Assembly (NCBI RefSeq): GCF_045291395.1
Contig: NZ_CP152342.1
Coordinates: 4,340,001-4,404,000, forward strand
DNA from: MR-S7 sp000400995
Lineage (GTDB): Bacteria > Pseudomonadota > Gammaproteobacteria > Burkholderiales > Burkholderiaceae_C
Direction of reading: 5' to 3'
Length of the DNA: 64,000 bases
Positions 42,721-50,270 of the stretch are shown one piece after another. The position numbers were made by a program, and so were the translations under genes. Each line of letters opens with the position of its first letter. The first letter of the stretch is position 1. The notes below the pieces were generated by a model. That model was not told the DNA's origin. It made no database searches and saw only the letters and a list, made by a program, of their open reading frames with translations.

Positions 42721-44388
42721 ATGGACTGGCACACCCACAGCGTCTTCAACCAGTTCCCCGAGCTGACCGGCTACGACCCGCTCGGCACCGATCCGGCCCT
42801 GGGCGAAGCCCTCGCGCGCGCGGGCGCCCAGTGGGCCCGGCCCTGGCTTGGCGGCTACGCGCGCCAGCTGGGCAGTGCCGAGACCTACGCGCTCGCCGAG
42901 CAGGCCAACCGCCATGGGCCTGCGCTGCACGCCTTCGACACGCGCGGGCGGCGCATCGACGCGGTGGAGTTCCACCCGAGCTGGCACACGCTCATGGCGC
43001 TGTACCGCGCGCAGGGACTCGTCGGCCTGCCCTTCGAGGAAACGCGCACGGGCCGCTGGGCCGCCTGGGCGGCGGGCTTCTACCTGCACGGCCAAGTGGA
43101 ACAGGGCACGCTGTGCCCCGCGACGATGACGCAGGCCAGCATCCCGCTGCTGCAGCGCGAACCCGCGCTGTGGGAGCAGCTGCGCGGCAAGCTCTACAGC
43201 CGCGCCTACGACCCGCGCGACGTGCCCGCGCAGGACAAGGCCAGCGTCTGGCTCGGCATGGGCATGACCGAGAAGCAGGGCGGCTCCGACGTGCGCGCCA
43301 ACACCACCGTCGCCACACCCACCGGCGCGGGCGGGCGCGGCGGCGAATACCTGCTGCGCGGGCACAAGTGGTTCTTCTCGGCGCCGACGAGCGACGCGCA
43401 CCTCGTCGTCGCGCGCACCGGCGAGGGCGGCCAATCCTCTTCCAACCTGGCCTGCTTCTACGTGCCGCGCTGGCGCCCCGACGGCAGCAGGAACGCGGTG
43501 GTCGTGCAGCGCCTCAAGGACAAGGTGGGCAACCGCAGCAACGCCAGCAGCGAGGTCGAGTTCCAGGACGCCTGGGGCCTGCTCATGGGCGAGGAAGGCC
43601 GGGGCATCCCGACCATCATCGAGATGGCGACCTACACGCGCCTGAACTGCGTGGCCGGCAGCGCCGCCATCCTGCGGCAGGCCACGGTGCAGGCCATCGC
43701 CTACACGCGCCAGCGCCACGCCTTCGGCAAGGCCTTGGCCGAGCAGCCGCTGATGCGCGCCGTGCTGGCCGACCTGGCGCTGGAGAGCGAAGCCGCGCTG
43801 GCGCTGCTGATGCGCCTGGCCGAAGCCTATGAAAACGACGACGCTCCCGCCCAGCGCGCCTGGAAGCGCGTAATGACGCCCGCCGCCAAGTTCTGGGTCT
43901 GCAAGCGCGCAGTGGAGCTGACGGGCGAGGCCATGGAAGTCTTCGGCGGCAACGGCTACGTGGAAGGCGGCGTGATGGCGCGCCTGTTCCGCGAGGCGCC
44001 CGTCAACTCCATCTGGGAAGGCTCCGGCAACGTGATGTGCCTGGACGTGCTGCGCGCCCTCTCGCGCGAGCCCGAGGCCGCCCAGGCCCTGCTGGCCGAT
44101 CTGCTGCACGCCGCGCAGGGCGAGCCGCGCATCGCTGCCGCACTGCATGAACTGCAGGCGCTGCTGGCCGCCCCGCCCGCCGAACTGGAGGGCCTGGGCC
44201 GCATGCTCGCGCAGCGACTGGTGCTCGTGGCCCAGGCCTGCCTGCTGCGCGCGCAGGCGCCCGCCTGCGTGGCCGATGCGTTCATCGCCACGCGGCTGGA
44301 GGGCGGCGGCGCGGGCCGCGTGGCGGGCGCCATCGACACGCGCGGGCTGGACGTGGGTGCGATCCTGGCACGCGCCTTCGCAGGGTAG
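42721..44388 (+). CDS. aidB: AidB-like acyl-CoA dehydrogenase
   Basis: 555 residues, close to E. coli AidB (541). The N-terminus (WHTHSVFNQFPEL) is diagnostic, and LIGMGMTEKQGGSDV-like sequence appears as WLGMGMTEKQGGSDVRANTT. The flavin-binding fold is intact and a DNA-binding C-terminal domain is expected from family length. AidB is an adaptive-response flavoprotein that protects DNA from alkylation. It follows soxR by 51 bases on the same strand; whether they are co-transcribed is unclear. Confidence 0.93.
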   Translation: MDWHTHSVFNQFPELTGYDPLGTDPALGEALARAGAQWARPWLGGYARQLGSAETYALAEQANRHGPALHAFDTRGRRIDAVEFHPSWHTLMALYRAQGLVGLPFEETRTGRWAAWAAGFYLHGQVEQGTLCPATMTQASIPLLQREPALWEQLRGKLYSRAYDPRDVPAQDKASVWLGMGMTEKQGGSDVRANTTVATPTGAGGRGGEYLLRGHKWFFSAPTSDAHLVVARTGEGGQSSSNLACFYVPRWRPDGSRNAVVVQRLKDKVGNRSNASSEVEFQDAWGLLMGEEGRGIPTIIEMATYTRLNCVAGSAAILRQATVQAIAYTRQRHAFGKALAEQPLMRAVLADLALESEAALALLMRLAEAYENDDAPAQRAWKRVMTPAAKFWVCKRAVELTGEAMEVFGGNGYVEGGVMARLFREAPVNSIWEGSGNVMCLDVLRALSREPEAAQALLADLLHAAQGEPRIAAALHELQALLAAPPAELEGLGRMLAQRLVLVAQACLLRAQAPACVADAFIATRLEGGGAGRVAGAIDTRGLDVGAILARAFAG

Positions 44389-44450
44389 ATTCAAGCGAAA
44401 TCCGCCTCCAGCGCTTATACAGAAAGCGCAAGCAGCTACTTTTTCGATAG
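44389..44450. repeat. dispersed palindromic repeat, copy 8
   Basis: CAAGCGAAATCCGCCTCCAG, CGCTTATACAGAAAGCGCAA and GCAGCTACTTTTTCGATAG are the family elements. It lies immediately after the aidB stop. Confidence 0.8.
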
Positions 44451-44489
44451 CATGCACCCCCCGGTATCCAGCAGGACAGGGTTCTATAG

Positions 44490-44508
44490 AATGCGACACA
44501 TTCTCATT
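44490..44508 (+). promoter_or_regulatory. Fur-box-like element before the first fecI
   Basis: AATGCGACACATTCTCATT is a 19-base Fur-box-like dyad. It lies just downstream of a TATAGA -10-like hexamer, so bound Fur would block the promoter. Confidence 0.75.
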
Positions 44509-44526
44509 TAATCCCAGACACCCGCC

Positions 44527-45039
44527 ATGCCTCCCGCCTCCCTGCGCGCACCCCTCGACCCGGTGCAGGCCCTCTACCGGGAGCACCACGGCTGGCTGCT
44601 GGCCCTGCTGCGCCGCCGCCTGCGCTGCCCGGACGGCGCGGCCGACCTGGCGCACGACACCTTCGTGCGCGTGCTGCTCAGGCCCGAGGTGCTGCCGGGC
44701 CTGCGCGAGCCGCGCGCCTACCTCACCACCATCGCGCGCGGCCTGCTGCACGACCACTGGCGGCGCCGCTCGCTGGAGCAGGCCTGGCTCGACACCCTCG
44801 CCGCGCTGCCCGAGGAACACGCGCCCGCGCCCGAGGACGCGCTCGCCATCCGCCAGGCGCTGCAGCAGCTCGACGACCTGCTCGGCCGCCTGGCGCCCAA
44901 GGCGCGCGAGGTGTTCGTGCTCTCGCAGCTGCAGGGACTGGGCTACGCGCAGATCGCGGCCCGGGTGGGCGTGAGCGAGCGCACCGTCAAGCGCTACATG
45001 GCGCAGGGGTTCGAGCTGTGCCTCACGCTGATGGAATGA
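44527..45039 (+). CDS. FecI-like ECF sigma factor (first set)
   Basis: 170 residues. Region 2 (YREHHGWLLALLRRRLRC then DLAHDTFVRVL) and region 4 (LGYAQIAARVGVSERTVKRYM) are both present, with nothing between but a linker, as in ECF factors. It would direct RNA polymerase to the receptor gene when released by the FecR partner. It is preceded by a Fur-box-like element and overlaps fecR (ATGA). Confidence 0.95.
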   Translation: MPPASLRAPLDPVQALYREHHGWLLALLRRRLRCPDGAADLAHDTFVRVLLRPEVLPGLREPRAYLTTIARGLLHDHWRRRSLEQAWLDTLAALPEEHAPAPEDALAIRQALQQLDDLLGRLAPKAREVFVLSQLQGLGYAQIAARVGVSERTVKRYMAQGFELCLTLME

Positions 45040-46058
45040 GCGCGACGGCGGTGCCCGCGCTCGACCCCGCCGTCGTCCGCGCGGCGGCGCGCTGGCTGGT
45101 GCGCCTGCACTCGGGCAACGCAGTCGCCGCCGACTTCGCCGCCTGCGAGCGCTGGCGCGCCGCGCACCCCGCGCACGAGGCCGCATGGCAGAAGGCCGAG
45201 CGCCTGGCGCGCCAGTTCGGCGCCGTGCCGCCCGCGCTGGGCGTGCCCGTACTCACGCGCCCGACCATGCGCCCCTCCACGCACGCCAGCCGCCGCGCCG
45301 TGCTGCGCACCCTGGCCCTGCTCGGCGTGGCCGCACCCGCCGCCTGGCTGGGCTGGCGCCACGTGCCCTGGCAGGGCTGGACGGCCGACTACGCCACGGC
45401 CACCGGCGAGCGCCGCGAAGCCTTGCTGGCCGACGGCAGCCGCCTCACCCTGAACACCGCCACCGCGCTGGACGTGGCCTGGAGCGACGCGCAGCGCCTC
45501 GTGCGCCTGCACCGGGGCGAGGTGTACGTGCGCACCGCGCCCGACACGCCGGGCACGCACCGCCCCTTCATCGTCGAGACGCCCCAGGGCCGCCTGCGCG
45601 CGCTGGGCACCCGCTTCGTCGTGCGCATCGAGGACGGCGGCGGCGCCCCGCGCACCCGGCTCACCGTGCTGGAGCACCGCGTGGAGGCCACGCCGCGCGG
45701 CGGCGGCGCGCCGCTCGTCGTGGACGCGGGCCAGCACACCGTCCTCGGCGCCGCCGGGGCCGCGCCGCCCGAATCCAACGCGCTGCTGCCGCAGGCCGCA
45801 CCGGACGGCGCGCCCGGCTGGCTGCACGGCGTGCTGTATGCCGACGGCATGCGCCTCGCCGATTTCCTGGAAGAGCTGGCGCGCTACCGCCCCGGCGTGG
45901 TCCGCTGCGCGCCCGAGGTGGCGGATTTGCGCATCTCGGGCGCGTTCCAGCTCGCGGATACCGAGTACGTGCTCGCCCTGCTGCGCGAAACCCTGCCCGT
46001 GCAGGTGCTGCTGCGCACGCGCTGGTGGGTGACCGTGGTGCCGCGCGGCGCGGGCTGA
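45036..46058 (+). CDS. FecR-like anti-sigma / transducer (first set)
   Basis: 340 residues. The N-terminal DUF4880-type segment (AARWLVRLHSGN ... FAACERWRAAHPAHEAAW) contacts the sigma factor. One TM helix follows (about 90-108, after SRRAVLRT), then the periplasmic FecR domain (DGSRLTLNTATALDV, GEVYVRTAPD, ALGTRFVVR). It relays receptor occupancy from the periplasm to the sigma factor. Confidence 0.94.
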   Translation: MSATAVPALDPAVVRAAARWLVRLHSGNAVAADFAACERWRAAHPAHEAAWQKAERLARQFGAVPPALGVPVLTRPTMRPSTHASRRAVLRTLALLGVAAPAAWLGWRHVPWQGWTADYATATGERREALLADGSRLTLNTATALDVAWSDAQRLVRLHRGEVYVRTAPDTPGTHRPFIVETPQGRLRALGTRFVVRIEDGGGAPRTRLTVLEHRVEATPRGGGAPLVVDAGQHTVLGAAGAAPPESNALLPQAAPDGAPGWLHGVLYADGMRLADFLEELARYRPGVVRCAPEVADLRISGAFQLADTEYVLALLRETLPVQVLLRTRWWVTVVPRGAG

Positions 46059-46165
46059 CTTTTTTTCGCCAGGCTGGCACTTTGGCCCCGGCTCGTCCGG
46101 CAAGCAGCGGATTGCCCCGTCTCCGGGGCCTCGCATCCGCTGAACCACCGACGAGGAATCCGCCC

Positions 46166-48598
46166 ATGACCCCCACCCTTCCCGCCTTGCGCCCCGTGGC
46201 GCTGGCCTGCCTGTTCGCCGCCGCCCTGCCTCCGGGCGCCCTGGCCCAGCCGCAGGCGCAGCAGGCCCCACGCAGCTATGCCATTGCTCCCGGCCCGCTG
46301 GCCCCGGCGCTCTCGGCCTTCGCCGGGCAGGCGGGCGTGAGCCTGTCGTTCACGCCCGCGCAGACGAACGGGCTGCGCACCCCGGGCCTGCAAGGCAGCC
46401 ACGGCGTGGCCCAGGGCTTCGCGCAGTTGCTCGAGGGCACAGGGCTGCGCGCCGTGGCGCGCGAAGGCGGCGGCTACACGCTGCAGGCGGCGCCGCAGCC
46501 CACGCCGGCCGCCGGCGGTGACGGCACCTCCGTGGCGCTGGCCCCCGTCACCGTGACTGCGGCGGCCGTGCGCGACAACGGCGCCACCGAAGGCACCGGC
46601 AGCTACACCCAGACCGGCCCCAGCCGCACGGCCACGGGGCTGGGCCTGTCGCTGCGGGAGACGCCGCAGTCCGTCAGCGTGATGACGCGCCAGCGGATGG
46701 ACGACTTCAAGCTGGAAACGCTGACCGACGTGCTGGAGCAGACGCCCGGCATCGGCGTCTACCGCCAGAACAACGCCACCGACTTCCAGGCGCGCGGGGC
46801 CAGCGTCAACCTGCAGACCGACGGCATGGCCCAGGTCAGCAGCGGCTGGTACTACCTGACCAGCACCATGTATGCGCTGGACGACATGGCGGAGATGGAC
46901 CGCATCGAGGTGCTCAAGGGCTCATCGGGCCTGGTGGTCGGCAAGGGCAACTACGGCGCCACCGTCAACATGGTGCGCAAGCGGCCCACGCGCGAGTTCC
47001 AGGCCAGCGTGCGCGCCAGCGCCGGCAGCTGGGACACCTACCGCGCCGAGGCCGATGTGGGCGGTCCGCTCAACGAAGCCGGCACGCTGCGCGGGAGGCT
47101 GGTGGCGTCCGGCATGGATGCGGGAGGCTTCCGCGACCACGAGAAGAACCGCAGCAAGATGCTGTACGGCACGCTAGAGGCCGACCTGGCGCCCGACACG
47201 CTGCTCAACGTAGGCATGACCTACCGCCGGCGCGAGGCACGCGGCATCGGCACCACGCAGCCCATCCAGCGCTACACCCGCGCGGGCGCCGCAGTGCCGT
47301 GGATGCCGCGTTCGTTCAACGTGGGGGCGCCCTGGGGCGGGTACGAGCAGGACGCGCTCAATCTCTTCGGCAGCCTGGAGCAGCGCTTGGCGGACGACTG
47401 GACGGCCACGCTCAAGTTCTCGCACCAACGCGTGGCCATGGACGACATGGTCGCGGGCTATTTCTACGACCAGGACCGCGCGAGCTTCGGACGCTGGCGC
47501 GACATGGAGAGCCGCAACTGGACGGTGAACCTGGACGTCAAGGGCACATTCGACCTGCTGGGCCGCACGCACGAGCTGCTGGCCGGCGCAGGCATCTCGC
47601 GCTTTCGCAGCGACGTGCAGTTGCCCCTCAACCCATTGACGCTGGTTCCGCTCGCGGACCTGGGGGCTAGCTTCGCCCAGGGCGGCGCCACGCTGCCCCA
47701 GCCCGATGCCAGCGGCTGGAACTATGGCGACAACAGTTTCAGCCAGAAGCAGCGCTACGCATACGCCGCCGGGCGCTTCCGCATGGCCGACCCGCTGCAG
47801 CTGATCGCAGGACTGCGCGTGACCCGGTACGAGGAGCGCGACATCACGCCCTACTGGTGGAACTACGACATGAAGGAAAACGGCGTGACCACGCCGTATG
47901 CCGGGCTGGTCTACGAGGTGCACCCGAACGTGTCGCTCTACGCGAGCTACGCCAGCATCTTCCAGCCCCAGACCGCGCAGGACGAGCAGGGCCGCACGCT
48001 GGCCCCCGAAGAGGGCAGCACCTACGAGGCCGGCGCCAAGGGCGAATTCTTCGACAAGCGTCTGAACGTTGGCATCAGCCACTATTGGATGAAGACCCGC
48101 AACACCGCCGAGGAGAGCGGCGGCCTCACCCCCGGCGGCGACACGGCCTACCGCGCCGTCTCCAGCGCCATGCGGCGCGGCTGGGAGCTGGAGCTGTCGG
48201 GCGAACTGGCGCGCGGTTGGCAGGCGCAGGGCAGCCTGGTGCAGCAAAGCAGCTCGCTCAGCACCACAAGCCAGTATCCCAAGTACCAGTTCAAGCTCGG
48301 CACCACCTACCGCTTCGACGGCGGCACCCTGCGCGGGCTGACCGTGGGCGCCGCCACGCGCTGGCAGGGCAAGACGGCGGTGAGCAACAGCGCGGCCACG
48401 CTGGCGCAGCAGGGCTATGCGCTGCTGGACCTGATGGCCCGCTACCAGGTCGACAGGCACCTGTCGTTCAGCCTGAACGTGAACAATGCGCTGGACAAGC
48501 ACTACCTGGCCGGACTCACCAACTTCAGTGCCGTGGGCCTGATGTACACCTGGGGCGCGCCGCGCAGCGTGAACGTGGGCATGCGCTACGACTTCTGA
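46166..48598 (+). CDS. TonB-dependent siderophore receptor with signalling domain (first set)
   Basis: 810 residues. The signal peptide ends near GALAQ. The STN signalling domain (about 35-105, SYAIAPGPLAPALSAFAGQA) contacts FecR. A TonB box-like APVTVTA precedes the plug (LRETPQSVSVMTRQRMDDF), and the beta-barrel ends NVGMRYDF with an aromatic terminus. It imports a ferric siderophore and reports its presence. The start is 107 bases after fecR. Ligand is unknown; no siderophore synthesis genes are nearby. Confidence 0.95.
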   Translation: MTPTLPALRPVALACLFAAALPPGALAQPQAQQAPRSYAIAPGPLAPALSAFAGQAGVSLSFTPAQTNGLRTPGLQGSHGVAQGFAQLLEGTGLRAVAREGGGYTLQAAPQPTPAAGGDGTSVALAPVTVTAAAVRDNGATEGTGSYTQTGPSRTATGLGLSLRETPQSVSVMTRQRMDDFKLETLTDVLEQTPGIGVYRQNNATDFQARGASVNLQTDGMAQVSSGWYYLTSTMYALDDMAEMDRIEVLKGSSGLVVGKGNYGATVNMVRKRPTREFQASVRASAGSWDTYRAEADVGGPLNEAGTLRGRLVASGMDAGGFRDHEKNRSKMLYGTLEADLAPDTLLNVGMTYRRREARGIGTTQPIQRYTRAGAAVPWMPRSFNVGAPWGGYEQDALNLFGSLEQRLADDWTATLKFSHQRVAMDDMVAGYFYDQDRASFGRWRDMESRNWTVNLDVKGTFDLLGRTHELLAGAGISRFRSDVQLPLNPLTLVPLADLGASFAQGGATLPQPDASGWNYGDNSFSQKQRYAYAAGRFRMADPLQLIAGLRVTRYEERDITPYWWNYDMKENGVTTPYAGLVYEVHPNVSLYASYASIFQPQTAQDEQGRTLAPEEGSTYEAGAKGEFFDKRLNVGISHYWMKTRNTAEESGGLTPGGDTAYRAVSSAMRRGWELELSGELARGWQAQGSLVQQSSSLSTTSQYPKYQFKLGTTYRFDGGTLRGLTVGAATRWQGKTAVSNSAATLAQQGYALLDLMARYQVDRHLSFSLNVNNALDKHYLAGLTNFSAVGLMYTWGAPRSVNVGMRYDF

Positions 48599-48641
48599 AC
48601 CGGACCCAGGCGCACCCGGCGGTGGCGTCCGCAACACATAG

Positions 48642-48660
48642 AATGCGATGCATTCTCATT
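48642..48660 (+). promoter_or_regulatory. Fur-box-like element before the second fecI
   Basis: AATGCGATGCATTCTCATT differs from the first set's element at only two positions and has the same ATAG flank. It ends 12 bases before the sigma factor start. Confidence 0.78.
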
Positions 48661-48672
48661 AAAGCGCCCGCC

Positions 48673-49185
48673 ATGCCCGCGCCCTCCCCCACCCACGCCG
48701 AGGCCACCCAGGCCCTGTACCTGCAGCACCACGGCTGGCTGGTGGCGCGGCTGCGCCGCAAGCTGGGCTGCGCCTGGGACGCCGCCGACCTCGCGCAGAG
48801 CACCTTCGTGCGCGTGCTCACCGCGCGCGGCCAGCCGGCGGACACGGTGGCCGAGCCGCGTGCCTACCTCACCACCATCTCCCAACGCCTGCTGGCGAAC
48901 CACCTGCGGCGCCGGCAGATCGAGCGCGCCTACCTCGACGCCCTGGCCACCCTGCCCGAGCCCGTGGCACCCCCGCCCGACGCGCGCCTGATGGTGCTGG
49001 AGACGCTGGTCGCCATCGACCGCCTGCTGGACGGCCTGCCCCTGGCCGCGCGCAAGGCCTTCCTGCTGTGGCGGCTGGAGGAGCTGACACAGGAGCAGAT
49101 CGCCGCGCAGCTCGGCATCTCGCGCACCAGCGTGCGCCGGCACCTGGCGGCGGCGGCCGAGCGCTGCTACTTCCATGCCGACTGA
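48673..49185 (+). CDS. FecI-like ECF sigma factor (second set)
   Basis: 170 residues. Region 2 is QHHGWLVARLRRKLGC then DLAQSTFVRVL; region 4 is LTQEQIAAQLGISRTSVRRHL. It clearly parallels the first set's sigma factor in length and layout but differs in the promoter-contacting helix, so the two should recognise different promoters. It overlaps the next gene by 11 bases. Confidence 0.95.
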   Translation: MPAPSPTHAEATQALYLQHHGWLVARLRRKLGCAWDAADLAQSTFVRVLTARGQPADTVAEPRAYLTTISQRLLANHLRRRQIERAYLDALATLPEPVAPPPDARLMVLETLVAIDRLLDGLPLAARKAFLLWRLEELTQEQIAAQLGISRTSVRRHLAAAAERCYFHAD

Positions 49186-50128
49186 TCCGATTCCGCCGCA
49201 CGTCGCCCGTGCCGCCGTGCGCTGGCTGCTGGCGCTGGACGGCGGAAGCGAAGGCGCCCGCCAGCAATGGCAGGCCTGGCTGGCCGCCGACCCGCTGCAC
49301 GCGCGCGCCTGGCAGCGCATCGCCGAGGTGGACGGGCAATTGCGCAGCGTCTCTACGCCCCTGGCCCTGCAGACGCTGGCCGCCCCCGGCTTGGCGCGCC
49401 GCCATGCGGTGCGGCTGGCCGTGCTGCTGACCGCCGGCGCGGGCGGGCTGCTGGCCGCGCGGCAGACGGGCACCTGGCAGCAGATGGCGGCCGACCACTC
49501 CACCGCCACCGGCGAGCGGCGCGAGACGGTGCTGGCCGACGGCACGCGCCTCCTGCTCAACACCGCCAGCGCCGTGGACGTGCGCTACAGCGCCGCCGAG
49601 CGCCTGATCGTGCTGCGCGCGGGCGAGATCCTGGTGCGCAGCGCGCCGGATGCTGCCGACCGCCCCCTGCGCGTGCGCACGGCCGAGGGCACGGTGCGCG
49701 CCATCGGCACGCGCTTCACCGTGCGCCAGCACGGCGGGCACACCACCGTGGCCGTGCTCGAAGGCGCGGTGGAACTCACCCCCGCGCAGGCGCCGCACGC
49801 CGCGCAACGCCTGTCGGCCGGCGAGCAGGGCCGCTTCACCGCCACCGCCGCCAGCCCGCCCGCGCCGCTGCAGGACAGCGCCGCCGCCTGGGCCGACGGC
49901 ATGCTGGTGGCCGACGGCATGCCGCTGCCCGATTTCCTCGCCGAACTGGGCCGTCACCGCCCCGGCGTGCTGCGCTGCGCGCCCGATGCGGCGGGGCTGC
50001 GCGTGTCGGGCAGCTACCCGCTGGCCGACACCGACCGCGTGCTGGCCGCGCTCACGCTCTCGCTGCCCGTTCAGGTGCGCAGCCGCACGCGCTGGTGGGT
50101 GGTGGTGGAACGGCAGGCGTCGCCCTGA
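49175..50128 (+). CDS. FecR-like anti-sigma / transducer (second set)
   Basis: 317 residues. The N-terminal sigma-binding segment (AAVRWLLALDGGSEGARQQW) is followed by one TM helix (about 79-95) and the periplasmic FecR domain (DGTRLLLNTASAVDV, GEILVRSAPD, AIGTRFTVR). Its 5' end overlaps the sigma factor gene. Layout and many segments mirror the first FecR, consistent with duplication. Confidence 0.94.
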   Translation: MPTDPIPPHVARAAVRWLLALDGGSEGARQQWQAWLAADPLHARAWQRIAEVDGQLRSVSTPLALQTLAAPGLARRHAVRLAVLLTAGAGGLLAARQTGTWQQMAADHSTATGERRETVLADGTRLLLNTASAVDVRYSAAERLIVLRAGEILVRSAPDAADRPLRVRTAEGTVRAIGTRFTVRQHGGHTTVAVLEGAVELTPAQAPHAAQRLSAGEQGRFTATAASPPAPLQDSAAAWADGMLVADGMPLPDFLAELGRHRPGVLRCAPDAAGLRVSGSYPLADTDRVLAALTLSLPVQVRSRTRWWVVVERQASP

Positions 50129-50131
50129 ATT

Positions 50132-50188
50132 CCTGTTTTGATAGCTGCCTGCGCTTGCTGGACAAGCGCTAGAGGCCGATTTCATTCG
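50132..50188. repeat. dispersed palindromic repeat, copy 9
   Basis: TGTTTTGATAGCTGCCTGCG, CTTGCTGGACAAGCGCTAGA and GGCCGATTTCATT are the family elements. It lies between fecR and the second receptor gene. Confidence 0.88.
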
Positions 50189-50270
50189 CAACGCCAAGAA
50201 AAGCGGCCAATCCGGCCGCCACGCGTGTCAAGCCTTTCGGACCCAACCATCACCAACCATCCGAGGGCAC

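Noticed and set aside
45185..46165. Upstream extension of the first TonB receptor frame through fecR
   Set aside because: The extension is Arg/Ala/Pro-rich and overlaps fecR entirely; the signal peptide begins at 46166.
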